Made by a program: the position numbers and the translations under genes. Under the pieces are notes generated by a model that was given only the letters and a program-made list of their open reading frames with translations, ran no database searches and was not told the origin of the DNA. A stretch of 64,000 nt of DNA from NCBI GenBank assembly GCA_947581855.1, contig CANPVZ010000003.1, positions 62,001 through 126,000 of the forward strand, written 5' to 3'. Numbering within the stretch: position 1 is the stretch's first letter; each line of letters begins with the position of its first letter. The DNA comes from an uncultured Phocaeicola sp. (GTDB taxonomy: Bacteria > Bacteroidota > Bacteroidia > Bacteroidales > Bacteroidaceae). Positions 17,183-27,090 of the stretch are shown piece after piece.

Positions 17183-18910
17183 TCAATTACGTGGAACGTT
17201 ATGTCTGCCAGAGGCATACATTCCTACCATAGTTCCGGTAAAACCTCCGGCGGTATGTGTACTTAAAATCCGGCCATCTGCTTCTGTATAGAATTCTATC
17301 CAATCATTTGTTTTTTTTGATAAATAGTAGAAACTATATTTATCTTGTTCGGCTATCACTTTTACAGAAATCGTAGGAGATTCTAAAGGCAATTCGGATA
17401 GAATCTGTTCGTCTTCTCCTTGTGCATATCGCAGAGATAAAATGAGATTGTTTTGCGAGCGGGTAATGCCGAAAGCAAAATAATGTTTTTCATTCTGGAA
17501 ACAGACTAATCCTGCAAAATCTTGTTCCGAGGCAGGGCAGAAAGATACTTTTGTTTCCGCCTCAAAACACTGATGTTGTATGCGGCGTCCTATAAATGCT
17601 GGATTAGTAACGTTGCGTATGGATGTATCTTCGGGTGAAATAATCATCTTGCCGTTTTTAATTCTCCACCATTGTTTTCTTGGTGTACGAATAAATGTCC
17701 ATTTGTTTTCTAACGGCAGAGAAAAGGAAGCGGTGCTGTCTGTAAAGTTACCGGTCAAGGTGTTCGATATGGGTTTGAGAACTTGTTTTTCAACAATATA
17801 GGGAATCTCTTCCCCTTTCTTAAGGATTATGGGCTGTTCCTTTTGCCAACTTACTGGTAGCAGGAACGTTTCCCTGCCTGTATTGTAATAGTCATTTTTA
17901 TAAGGACGGCAGCCTAAAAATACAGCATACCATTTTCCTTCAGGAGTTTCCACTAAGTCTGCATGACCGGCACATGTGATAGGACTCTTACGTTCGGCGG
18001 GTAAATCTCGTTGTGTAAGAATGGGATTGATAGTGCACGATTTAAAGGGACCTTCGGGCGAGTTGGATGAGAAAATTACTTCCGAATGTTCCGGGCCTGT
18101 ACCTCCCTCTGCAGCCATCAAATAGTATTTGCCATTTATTTTGTATAGATGAGGACCTTCAATCCATATAGGATGTTGAGTTTTGTCTACTCCGCCATCA
18201 ATGATGACACGAGCCTTACCCATAGTCTGGTCAGTTGCTGTGTCGAATTCCCGTATCCATATAGCACGGTGGCCGTCATATTCCGCTTTTCCTGCTGGGG
18301 CATCATTGTTTACAATATAACTTTTCCCGTTTTCATCGAAGAATATGGCGGGGTCGATGCCTCCAACATCGGGTAATAGAATTGGTTCACTCCATTCTTT
18401 TGTCATCGGATCTTTGGTCTTTACCAGGAAGTTTCCGATACCATCGACACATGTAGTTATCAGATAAAACGTGTCATTGTATGGGTTGTATTTGATATCC
18501 GGTGCGTAAATGCCTCCGGAAAGACGAATGTTGTCGAGGTTTAGTTGTGACGGTCGGTTTAATACATGTCCTACAGATGTCCAATTTACCAAATCTGTAC
18601 TATGATAAATGGGGATTCCCGGGTAATAAGCAAAAGAAGAATTAACCAAATAGTAATCATTCCCTTTCCGGCATATGCTTGGATCGGGATGGAAGCCGCT
18701 CAATATCGGGTTGAAATACTGTTTCTCCGAATCGATAGGAGTATTGAATATGGAATCATTTCCTTTGTATAAAAAGTAACTGAATATGGCGTCTTGGGGA
18801 GATATTTGTTCCGTACAACCGATAAAACTACTGCACAGAAGAGAAGATAACAGTGGAAATAGATAGAAATATTTTCCTCTTCTGTAATGCCATATGGACC
18901 GGAGGCTCAA
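17183..18910 (-). CDS. GH43 lipoprotein, probable beta-xylosidase/alpha-L-arabinofuranosidase (start uncertain)
   Basis: A glycoside hydrolase family 43 enzyme. It has NPILSGFHPDPSICR (catalytic base Asp), GGIYAPDIKYNPYN (pKa-tuning Asp) and IEGPHLYKINGKYYLMAAEGG (acid Glu), followed by a C-terminal concanavalin-like module as in xylan-acting GH43s. A lipoprotein signal, KYFYLFPLLSSLLCSSFIGC, precedes the enzyme, so it is probably outer-membrane anchored. The frame stays open up to an ATG at 19192, but the extra 95 codons are basic and look untranslated. The in-frame TTG at 18910 is used here. An ATG at 18893 is one base out of frame; removing one A from the run of four at 18872-18875 would give a perfect start MALQKRKYFYLF. 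It is directly downstream of the HTCS gene on the same strand and belongs to the xylan locus. Confidence 0.8.
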   Translation of the reverse strand: MSLRSIWHYRRGKYFYLFPLLSSLLCSSFIGCTEQISPQDAIFSYFLYKGNDSIFNTPIDSEKQYFNPILSGFHPDPSICRKGNDYYLVNSSFAYYPGIPIYHSTDLVNWTSVGHVLNRPSQLNLDNIRLSGGIYAPDIKYNPYNDTFYLITTCVDGIGNFLVKTKDPMTKEWSEPILLPDVGGIDPAIFFDENGKSYIVNNDAPAGKAEYDGHRAIWIREFDTATDQTMGKARVIIDGGVDKTQHPIWIEGPHLYKINGKYYLMAAEGGTGPEHSEVIFSSNSPEGPFKSCTINPILTQRDLPAERKSPITCAGHADLVETPEGKWYAVFLGCRPYKNDYYNTGRETFLLPVSWQKEQPIILKKGEEIPYIVEKQVLKPISNTLTGNFTDSTASFSLPLENKWTFIRTPRKQWWRIKNGKMIISPEDTSIRNVTNPAFIGRRIQHQCFEAETKVSFCPASEQDFAGLVCFQNEKHYFAFGITRSQNNLILSLRYAQGEDEQILSELPLESPTISVKVIAEQDKYSFYYLSKKTNDWIEFYTEADGRILSTHTAGGFTGTMVGMYASGRHNVPRN

Positions 18911-19215
18911 TAGAGAAGGCTCTCTGTTAGAGAGAAGAAGTTTTAGGATATGAATAAGTAGTATTTGGTGAATTCGGTGTTTATGATGAGATACAGTTTT
19001 CGCAAACTTTTTTATTATATACCTACAGGGTAACTGGCGGAGTGTTATAAGGGAAGCTAAAGCAGGTAGGATACTTGTTTGCTTTAAGTATGTAAATATC
19101 AACCGGATGTTTGATAGTGATTGTAGAACGAGTGTACTAAATAACTGTTTTATATACATAAATATGTTACAAGATAAGAAGATGTTTTTCATAAGGCTAT
19201 ATGTTTGTTGTGATA

Positions 19216-19223
19216 CAAAGATA
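19216..19223 (-). promoter_or_regulatory. Candidate -7 promoter box of the GH43 lipoprotein gene
   Basis: TATCTTTG on the minus strand between the HTCS and GH43 genes. If used, a leader of about 300 bases would precede the likely GH43 start near 18.9 kb. Confidence 0.4.
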
Positions 19224-19276
19224 CAGCCTTATAAAAGATATCGGTAAAAAAGCTGTTGCAAAAACTTTGTTATACG

Positions 19277-22200
19277 TTACAAATTCTCTTCATTCACGGA
19301 ATTTAGTTCCCGGAATTCTTTTGGTGTCATACCATAACATTCACGGAAAGTATTTGAAAAATGCGACAGATTCGTAAAACCGGTGGCATAAGCCACTTCT
19401 GAAATACTGATTTTCTTTTTTCTTAGTAAAGTGGCGGCTTGTTTCATGCGAATGCTTTTGATAAAGTCGCGTGCGGATAGGTTCGTGAGCTCTTTTAACT
19501 TCCGATGCATATGTACGCGGCTCATACCTACATTACTTGCAAGCATCTCTACATTCAATGCAGGGTTGGCCAGATTCTCATTTACTATCTTCATAACTTT
19601 CTCCAGAAGGACCTCATCCGATGATTTCATCGAGAGTTTTTTGATTTTATCCTCTTGCAATTGCACTCCGCTGAACTTTGTTTTCAGTATTTTCCGGTTG
19701 GCAATCAGATTAGATATGGTTCCTTTTAGAATGTCGGTATTGAAAGGCTTCACAATATAAGCGTCCGCTCCCATTTCCATACCCTCTATTTTATCTTCTA
19801 CTTTTGATTTGGCTGTCAACAGTATAATGGGTATATGGTTGATGTTGACATTTTGTCGGACTTTCTTGCATAAGGTAATTCCATCCATTTCAGGCATCAT
19901 CACATCGCTCAGAATCAAGTCCGGTTGATGCAGAAGCACGAATTCAAGTGCTTCTTTACCGTTGGAACAGGATGAAATACGGAATTCGGTTATTAATTCT
20001 TTTCGTAGGTAGGCTTGTATTTCATCTTCATCTTCCACTATCAGCACATGTGGTTTATTCTTGCTCTTTATAACCTGGCTTTTTTCTTTTTCCGCGTTTT
20101 CTTCAGTTTCCTTAAACTCATTATGTTGTACTAACTTGACGGAAGAGGGATATGTGACAGGACTGTCTTCCGGATTTTCTAGCTCGTTTGTCTTAAGATG
20201 GTCACAACCCAAAGGTATACGGATGACGAAACGGCTTCCCGGACAGTCCGTACGATTCTCCGCAAATAGAATGCCGTGGTGCAAGATTACGAGAGAACGG
20301 GAGAGGTGTAAACCTATGCCCGTACCGAAGTTGGATTGGGTTACATCGTTGTTTATTTGATAGAATCGTTCGAATATCTGTTCTATCTTGTTTTTGTCTA
20401 TTCCGATTCCGTTGTCTGTGACGGATATCTCGAAATAGTTTTTTAGGGCGCCTTTGTATTCTTGATTGTGTCCGGTAGTGAGACGAACTGTGATTTCTCC
20501 ATTCTCGGGCGTATATTTGAAGGCATTGGAAAGTATATTAAGTAACACCTTGTCGAAATTGTTTAAATCGATCCACACTTTGAGTTGTGGATCGGCATGT
20601 TCAAAGGTAAAACGGATATTCTTTTTCTTCGCTGGATAATCGAATGTAAGCATCAAATCGTCGATGAAACCGACGATATCTGTTTCTCGAAACTTTAAAA
20701 ACATTTGTCCTTTGTCTAATTTTCGTATATCCATTAATTGATTAATCAAGCGAAGAATGCGTTGTGCGTTTCGGTACATCATTAAATAAGTCGGTTTGGC
20801 AGAATCGTCTTTTGCTTCTTTTAAAAGCTTTTCAAGCGGGTTGATGATTAAGGTCATCGGCGTACGGATTTCATGCGAGATGTTGATGAAAAATTGCAGT
20901 TTGGCTTCCTGAAGTTGCTCGGCATGCTCTTTTTGCAGCATCTCCCGGCGATGGCGGATGTGGGTCAGCAGGTAGTTAAGTATGCCAAGGAGAAAAAGCA
21001 GTACGATGCAGGCGTAGATCAGGTACGCCCACCATGATAAATACCAGGGAGGAGCGATGGTGATATAGAGTGTACGGATAGGTGAGTATTGACCGTGACT
21101 CACCGTACGTACTTGAAATGTATATTCGCCCGGAGGTAGATTGTTGTAAGTGGCATGGTTGATTCCGGGTGCCGTATTCATCCACTGAGTACCTAGTTCT
21201 TTTATGTTATATTGATAAGTTATCTGATCCGGGGTGGCGAATTGAAAGGCGGAGAACGTGATGCTGAACGTATTGTCGTTGTAGCATAGGCGATATCGGT
21301 CAGCCTCTTTAGGTGAGGCATCTACAACAGGCTTGCCTCCTGACCTCGTATGGATATTTACCGGAGTATTGAACAGATAGAAGTTAGTGATTTCTACCCT
21401 TAAGGTTTGAGTTGGGTCTGTAATGTCTTTAGGATAGAAGCTGGTTACTCCATAGATACCTCCGAAATAGATTTTCCAGTCATTATCCTGGAAAAAGGCG
21501 CCGTGGGTAAACTCGTTTCCCTGCAGACCGTCTCCAGCATAATAATTGGTGAAATGTTTTTCTGTTGTGTCATAATTGCATATTCCCATATAGGTGCTGA
21601 TCCACAAATGATGATTCTCGTCTTCACAGATTCCGCAGATAACATTGTTGGGCAATCCGTCTTCCGTAGTGAATCGTTTAACTTCTTCTCTTTTTTTGTC
21701 GAAATGGTAAAGTCCGTCCGAAGTGCCTATCCAGATGTTCCCTTCGTAATCTTCATGTAATACATATCCTATCACTCCGTTGATGAGATTGTTTGTGTGG
21801 AGGAAATTAATAAAACTACCATTCTTCGGATTAAAGCAACTCACACCTTTGTAATGAGCCAGCCAAATAAGGCCTTCGCGGTCGCAAAGAATATGGTTAA
21901 TCCAATCATTGTATAATTCATCCCTTTGTAAATCATTCTGTTCATCTTTTGAGGATTCATAGTGTGTGATTTTCCCAGTTATGAGGTTATAGATATAAAA
22001 CCCTGAGCCGAAGACGGAAATATAAAGATTTTTGTAGCGATCTTCCGTAATACTGTAAATTTTTTCAGAACGAAAGGGCGGCGGCAAATATTCGCACTGT
22101 CCGGTGTGGCGATCGAGCTTTCCTAGTCCGTCGGTATACGAGCCTAGCCAGAAATTCTTTTCCGAATCCTCGAACATGCACATAGTCGTACCTGTTACGG

Positions 22201-23398
22201 ATCCGGGCTGATTTCCCGGTGCGTAATGGTGCAGACAAATGCCGTTTTCATCTAATTCGTAGAGACCTTCGCTATCGGCACTAATCCATAATTTGTTCTG
22301 GCTGTCTTTCAGGATAGCCATCACACAACCGGTACCGATAGGATTATAATGAATCGATTTGTTGCCGAAATACTGGAACGGGTTAGTTTGGTTAGGGATG
22401 AAAACGATTCCTTTCTGGAATACGCCGAACCAAAGATTTCGGTCTCGGTCTTCGAGAATGGAATGAATTTTTTCGTCATTCAATATAAATGGCGCCGAAT
22501 TGATTTCATGATTTTCTGCTTCGTTCTTTTCCGGGTTGTATACTTTTAGTCCCTGTCCGTCGGTTCCGATATATAACTTACCGTTATTTGCCGGAAATAA
22601 TGACTTTACTAATAATGGAGTCCCGTTATGGTATTTAACAGGTATAAAAGCCTCTTTTTCCCGGTCGTATCTGCTTAGCCCTTGATTGAAGGTTCCTACA
22701 AAAACATCTCCGTCAGTATTCTCCGTAATGGCAGAAATATAGTCACCCTGAATTTCTGGACTGCGGTAAATACGTACTTCTCCGTTAATTGGGGTATAAC
22801 GTGCCAATCCCCGGTTTTCTGAACCAATCCAGATGTTTTTCAAGTGATCTTCGCAAATGGAATTCAAATAATAACTATTTAGCTTATGCATCAAATATTC
22901 GATGGATTCGCCTTTTTTTGCCTTTTCGTTCCATTTGAATATCCCTTGTCCCGAGGTCGCGATCCATATTTCTCCGTTACGCAGTTCCGTAATATGCATG
23001 ATGTGCGGGTATACTTGTTTCCCTTCTCGGATAAGAGGAATCTCATGGAAAGAATCGCTATGTGGATCATATTGAAGTAATCCGTCGATGCATCCTACCC
23101 AGAATCGTTTCTGGCTGTCTTCGAATAAAGAACGCACATAATTGTTTTTTAAAGAGGTACTGTCTTTTGCATTGTGTTTGTAGATGGAAAATCGCATGCC
23201 GTCGAATACGTTGAGTCCGTATTCGGTAGCTATCCATATATATCCTTTGCTATCCTGGTAAAGTTGGTTGATAAGGCTGCTCGATAATTCATGGTCGGTA
23301 GAATAAAACTTCCCGGTTTGCGCATGTAGTAGAAGCGGGAAGCTTATCAGTATGATGCATAGCAATTGCCTTATGAAAAGAAAGTGTTTTAGTTTCAT
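19277..23398 (-). CDS. Hybrid two-component system (HTCS) sensor-regulator of the xylan locus
   Basis: A single-polypeptide two-component regulator of about 1373 residues. After a signal peptide or anchor (MKLKHFLFIRQLLCIILISF) come many Reg_prop repeats such as YIWIATEYGLNVFDGMRF and NIWIGTSDGLYHFDK, forming two periplasmic seven-bladed propellers (about 25-700). A Y_Y_Y domain (about 710-770) and a membrane helix near 790 follow. The histidine kinase has phospho-acceptor His near residue 842 in ISHEIRTPM, and HATPase motifs (NAFKYTPENGE, DNGIGI). A receiver domain has its Asp near 1165 in LILSDVMMPEMDG, and an AraC-type HTH is at about 1263-1367. HTCS proteins bind oligosaccharides of the glycan they control. 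Divergence from susC implies activation of the xylan genes. ATG 23398 is preferred over 23422 because it starts the signal peptide. Confidence 0.95.
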   Translation of the reverse strand: MKLKHFLFIRQLLCIILISFPLLLHAQTGKFYSTDHELSSSLINQLYQDSKGYIWIATEYGLNVFDGMRFSIYKHNAKDSTSLKNNYVRSLFEDSQKRFWVGCIDGLLQYDPHSDSFHEIPLIREGKQVYPHIMHITELRNGEIWIATSGQGIFKWNEKAKKGESIEYLMHKLNSYYLNSICEDHLKNIWIGSENRGLARYTPINGEVRIYRSPEIQGDYISAITENTDGDVFVGTFNQGLSRYDREKEAFIPVKYHNGTPLLVKSLFPANNGKLYIGTDGQGLKVYNPEKNEAENHEINSAPFILNDEKIHSILEDRDRNLWFGVFQKGIVFIPNQTNPFQYFGNKSIHYNPIGTGCVMAILKDSQNKLWISADSEGLYELDENGICLHHYAPGNQPGSVTGTTMCMFEDSEKNFWLGSYTDGLGKLDRHTGQCEYLPPPFRSEKIYSITEDRYKNLYISVFGSGFYIYNLITGKITHYESSKDEQNDLQRDELYNDWINHILCDREGLIWLAHYKGVSCFNPKNGSFINFLHTNNLINGVIGYVLHEDYEGNIWIGTSDGLYHFDKKREEVKRFTTEDGLPNNVICGICEDENHHLWISTYMGICNYDTTEKHFTNYYAGDGLQGNEFTHGAFFQDNDWKIYFGGIYGVTSFYPKDITDPTQTLRVEITNFYLFNTPVNIHTRSGGKPVVDASPKEADRYRLCYNDNTFSITFSAFQFATPDQITYQYNIKELGTQWMNTAPGINHATYNNLPPGEYTFQVRTVSHGQYSPIRTLYITIAPPWYLSWWAYLIYACIVLLFLLGILNYLLTHIRHRREMLQKEHAEQLQEAKLQFFINISHEIRTPMTLIINPLEKLLKEAKDDSAKPTYLMMYRNAQRILRLINQLMDIRKLDKGQMFLKFRETDIVGFIDDLMLTFDYPAKKKNIRFTFEHADPQLKVWIDLNNFDKVLLNILSNAFKYTPENGEITVRLTTGHNQEYKGALKNYFEISVTDNGIGIDKNKIEQIFERFYQINNDVTQSNFGTGIGLHLSRSLVILHHGILFAENRTDCPGSRFVIRIPLGCDHLKTNELENPEDSPVTYPSSVKLVQHNEFKETEENAEKEKSQVIKSKNKPHVLIVEDEDEIQAYLRKELITEFRISSCSNGKEALEFVLLHQPDLILSDVMMPEMDGITLCKKVRQNVNINHIPIILLTAKSKVEDKIEGMEMGADAYIVKPFNTDILKGTISNLIANRKILKTKFSGVQLQEDKIKKLSMKSSDEVLLEKVMKIVNENLANPALNVEMLASNVGMSRVHMHRKLKELTNLSARDFIKSIRMKQAATLLRKKKISISEVAYATGFTNLSHFSNTFRECYGMTPKEFRELNSVNEENL

Positions 23399-23419
23399 AT
23401 AGTAAAAGATTAACGTATA

Positions 23420-23427
23420 CAAAAGTA
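23420..23427 (-). promoter_or_regulatory. Candidate -7 promoter box of the HTCS gene
   Basis: TACTTTTG on the minus strand, 21 bases before the ATG at 23398. The alternative ATG at 23422 would lie inside this box, favouring the 23398 start. Confidence 0.45.
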
Positions 23428-23547
23428 AATAAAATAAGGAGTATGAGCCTCATGTGAACCTCTTTTTTTGCGAATCCTTTTTCAGAGAGCTATAAATCTC
23501 TTTTAGAGAATAGCGTGTATTTTGTTTTTGCATGAAGGCGGTAGGAC

Positions 23548-23638
23548 AGTTTCATATATTATGATACGGTTTTCTCATAATACATGAAACTCTTTATATC
23601 CTGATATATGGTACGTTTTGCTCGTAATATATGAAACT
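23548..23638. promoter_or_regulatory. Paired palindromic/direct repeats, candidate HTCS operator
   Basis: AGTTTCATATATTATGA (23548-23564) and TCATAATACATGAAACT (23575-23591) form a 17-bp inverted repeat with one mismatch and a 10-base spacer. A second, less perfect copy of the block follows at about 23595-23638, ending CGTAATATATGAAACT, so the element is repeated at a distance of about 46 bases. It lies between the HTCS gene and susC, about 170-260 bases upstream of the susC -7 box, and could be bound by the AraC-type domain of the HTCS. Confidence 0.5.
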
Positions 23639-23807
23639 TTTGAGTAATACGGATATCCGCCTGATTAGGTAGCTTCTGATATGGATAACAGAATTTGCTC
23701 ATGTAATGTAACGTATGCGATAAAACTTGTAACATATCTGCATTCTGGATGTAACGTAGCGAAAACTCTGTATTACATTTTTTAGCGTTTCAGAGAAAAG
23801 GAATCGA

Positions 23808-23815
23808 TAAATTTG
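23808..23815 (+). promoter_or_regulatory. Candidate -7 promoter box of the susC operon
   Basis: TAAATTTG matches TAnnTTTG, 112 bases before the susC ATG. No good -33 TTTG is present, as expected for an activator-dependent promoter. The leader would be about 105 bases. Confidence 0.45.
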
Positions 23816-23927
23816 CAATAACGAAAACGATGACGTTAAACCTTAAATTTTAAATACTATGGACACTTAAAAATGCTGCCTTTGCGACCTAATTACAATT
23901 TACATTATTAATTTAACCAGTTTAATC

Positions 23928-26900
23928 ATGAAATGCACAAATCATTTTAAGCCATTTGGGCTTTTATTCTTTCTTTGCCTGATTCCCCTTTGGATATCGG
24001 CGCAAACTATATCCGTAACGGGTATAGTAAAGGATGTCGCCGGCGAACCGGTTATTGGTGCCAGCGTTCTCCAAAAAGGCACGTCGAACGGTACGATTAC
24101 TGATCTCGACGGACGGTTCACATTAAAAGTACCTTCTCAATCGGAGATTATTATTTCGTTTGTTGGTTATAAGTCACAAACTATTCCTGTAAACGGTAGA
24201 ACAAAAATCGATATTGTTTTAAAAGAAGATACCGAATTGTTAGATGAAGTGGTGGTTGTGGGTTATGGTCAGATGAAACGTTCTGACTTAACGGGCTCGG
24301 TGGTATCGGTGACGGATGATGCCATTAAAAAATCAGTTCCTACTTCTATTGACCAAGCCCTTCAAGGGCGTGCGGCAGGTGTACAGATACAAGCTAATAC
24401 CGGAACACCGGGCGGTAGCTCGTCTATCCGTATTCGTGGTGTCAATTCTTTACAAGCTACCAACCAGCCTATTTTCGTCATCGATGGGGTAGTGGTGGAT
24501 TCTTCAACTGATGACCAGAACTCTAACCCGCTGGCTAGCATCAACCCTTCCGATATTGTATCAATGGATGTGTTGAAAGATGCTTCTGCTACGGCTATTT
24601 ACGGAGCGCGTGCTTCTAACGGTGTCATCATGATTACCACCAAACGCGGACAGGCCGGTGAGGCAACCATTACGTATGACGGTTATATAGGTTGGCAGAG
24701 CATGCCGAAAAAACTAGATGTGCTGAACTTGCGTGAATATGCCGAACACTATAATGCCATAGCTGATGCACATATCAAGAACCCCAGTGATGTGTATGTA
24801 CGTCCCGACTTAATGGGAGAAGGTACCGACTGGCAAGACGAGCTGTTTCAGAAAGCTTTTATGACCAGTCATAATCTGTCCATTACCGGTGGTAGCGAAA
24901 AAACAACTTATGCCATCAGCGCAGGTTATTTGGATCAAGAAGGTATTGCATTGGGCTCGGGTTTTAAACGTTTGACATTACGCGGTAATTTGGATGCGGA
25001 AATCAAAACGTGGTTAAGAGGTGGCATTAATTTCTCGTTGGCAGATAGCAAACAGGAAGTGGGTACAGACAATAATATTATTATAACCGCACTGCGTTCG
25101 CAACCCACTGTCGCTGTGAAAAATGCTGAAGGCGGGTTCGATGGTCCTGATGACGTATGGATGCCCGATAATCCGGTAGCTTTGGCAACCATTAAGGATA
25201 ATTATAATAAGAAGATGAATTTCCGTTTCAGTTCTTTTCTTGAGGCAACCCTTATTAAGGGAATGACATTTAAAACGGAACTTTCAGCCGATTATAACTT
25301 GAATAAATTTTATTATTATGAACCGGATTGGAAGTTTGGTGTAAAGAACAATGAAACGCGTACCAGTCGCTGGACTAAAACAGATACTAAATACTGGAGT
25401 TGGAGAAACATTTTGAGTTATGTGAATACGTTTGCCGACGTGCATAATGTGAATGTGATGGTGGGACAGGAAATGAGTGAGAGCCATTGGGAAAACCAGG
25501 AAAGTGCCGTTACCGGTTTCTTGTCGAATTCAGCTACCGACCCGAGTGCTGGTGATATAACGAAATCAAGCGGTACGGGTTCGCAAAATACTAACTCGCT
25601 TTACTCTTTCTTCGGTCGCGTATTTTATTCGTATGCCGACAAGTATTTGCTTACGGCGACGTTGCGTCGGGACGGTTCCAGCAAATTTGCTGAAAACAAC
25701 CGTTGGGGATGGTTCCCGTCGGCAGCTTTGGCATGGAAAGTAAGCAACGAAAGTTTTCTGAAAGACAATTCAGTGATTAATAACTTAAAGCTACGTTTGG
25801 GATGGGGTGCTACTGGTAACCAAAATGTGGCCGACTGGGCTTATACGGCTTTGTTAGCATCGAAAACAACTCCGTGGGGAACGGGTGTACTGAATGGCAA
25901 TACGGCTAATCCAAATTTAAAATGGGAGACTACTTATTCTACTAACTTGGGATTGGATCTCAACCTGTTCGGCAATCGGATAGAGTTTATTGCCGACTTT
26001 TATATCAAAAAGACTAAAGACTTGTTGCTGCAGATGGACCTGCCTTCCTTTATCGGTTCCGGGGGAAACGGTGCTGCCGCCAATCCTTGGGGCAATATTG
26101 GTTCGTTGGAAAACAGAGGTATTGAGTTGACGTTGAATACTGTGAACATTGATAATCGGAAATTCTCGTGGAGAAGCAATCTCATCTTTTCTTTAAATCG
26201 CAATAAAGTGAAATCGCTGGATACTGAAACCGGAACACTTCCTTATTCATTGTCTATCGGTTCAGATAAACAGACTGTTACCAATACGGTAGTGGGTGAA
26301 CCTATCGGACAGTTCTGGGGCTTTAAAGTCATCGGCCGTTTTAATGAACCTACCGATTTTTATTATAAAGACGCACAAGGCAATGTAAAAGAAGTGGCTC
26401 GTCCCGAAGGCTGTAAGATAGCTGAAGGTGAAACTTGGTTGGGCGATTACATTTTCGCAGACTTAAATAAGGATGGTGTTATCGATAACAGCGACCAGAC
26501 TTTTATTGGTAACCCCGAACCGAAATTTACATGGGGATTTGGTAATACATTCTCTTATAAAGGTTTTGATTTGACAATATTCCTAAGCGGCTCATACGGC
26601 AATGATGTATTAAATTACAATCGCCGTTGGTTGGAAATATCTGGTTCTACCAGCAATATTCTGAAATCGGCTACCGGCTTTGCTCGGGTAGAAAAGATTG
26701 ATCCGGATGGTCCCGATAATTTCCGTAACTATCATGTCACCGGTGGCGACCCGCTTTCTCCACGTATGTATACTGATAGCTCGAAAAACATGAATTGGCG
26801 TGTAAGCGATCGCTATGTGGAAGATGGTTCTTACATCCGTATACAGAATATTTCATTGGGTTATACTTTCCCGAAGAAATGGTTGCGGCATACACCTATC

Positions 26901-27071
26901 ACCAATCTGAAAGTATATGCAAATCTCCAAAATCTTTATACTTGGAGCAAATACGATGGTTACGACCCTGAGGTAGGTTGCTTGTATGGCAATACATTGA
27001 TGAATGGTATTGACTATGGCCGTTATCCTTCGCCTCGTATCTATACTTTCGGTTTAAATGTTTCATTCTAA
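23928..27071 (+). CDS. SusC-like TonB-dependent outer-membrane transporter (xylan locus)
   Basis: A 1047-residue outer-membrane importer. A signal peptide (about 1-26, ending SAQ) is followed by a carboxypeptidase-regulatory-like domain (VTGIVKDVAGEPVIGASVLQ, about 30-105), the SusC hallmark LDEVVVVGYGQMKRSDLTGSV near residue 106, a plug domain with VIRIRGVNSLQ-like sequence (IRIRGVNSLQATNQP) and MITTKRG, and a 22-strand barrel to the C-terminal FGLNVSF. With SusD it forms a lidded complex that takes up oligosaccharides using TonB energy. It starts the plus-strand part of the locus; the SusD gene begins 19 bases after its stop. Divergent placement from the HTCS gene indicates regulation by that protein. 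Confidence 0.96.
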   Translation: MKCTNHFKPFGLLFFLCLIPLWISAQTISVTGIVKDVAGEPVIGASVLQKGTSNGTITDLDGRFTLKVPSQSEIIISFVGYKSQTIPVNGRTKIDIVLKEDTELLDEVVVVGYGQMKRSDLTGSVVSVTDDAIKKSVPTSIDQALQGRAAGVQIQANTGTPGGSSSIRIRGVNSLQATNQPIFVIDGVVVDSSTDDQNSNPLASINPSDIVSMDVLKDASATAIYGARASNGVIMITTKRGQAGEATITYDGYIGWQSMPKKLDVLNLREYAEHYNAIADAHIKNPSDVYVRPDLMGEGTDWQDELFQKAFMTSHNLSITGGSEKTTYAISAGYLDQEGIALGSGFKRLTLRGNLDAEIKTWLRGGINFSLADSKQEVGTDNNIIITALRSQPTVAVKNAEGGFDGPDDVWMPDNPVALATIKDNYNKKMNFRFSSFLEATLIKGMTFKTELSADYNLNKFYYYEPDWKFGVKNNETRTSRWTKTDTKYWSWRNILSYVNTFADVHNVNVMVGQEMSESHWENQESAVTGFLSNSATDPSAGDITKSSGTGSQNTNSLYSFFGRVFYSYADKYLLTATLRRDGSSKFAENNRWGWFPSAALAWKVSNESFLKDNSVINNLKLRLGWGATGNQNVADWAYTALLASKTTPWGTGVLNGNTANPNLKWETTYSTNLGLDLNLFGNRIEFIADFYIKKTKDLLLQMDLPSFIGSGGNGAAANPWGNIGSLENRGIELTLNTVNIDNRKFSWRSNLIFSLNRNKVKSLDTETGTLPYSLSIGSDKQTVTNTVVGEPIGQFWGFKVIGRFNEPTDFYYKDAQGNVKEVARPEGCKIAEGETWLGDYIFADLNKDGVIDNSDQTFIGNPEPKFTWGFGNTFSYKGFDLTIFLSGSYGNDVLNYNRRWLEISGSTSNILKSATGFARVEKIDPDGPDNFRNYHVTGGDPLSPRMYTDSSKNMNWRVSDRYVEDGSYIRIQNISLGYTFPKKWLRHTPITNLKVYANLQNLYTWSKYDGYDPEVGCLYGNTLMNGIDYGRYPSPRIYTFGLNVSF

Positions 27072-27090
27072 CCTAAAAAGAGTAAAAACG

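Noticed and set aside
17081-17266. Plus-strand open frame at the GH43 3' end
   Set aside because: It largely overlaps the complement of the GH43 coding sequence and has no family resemblance.
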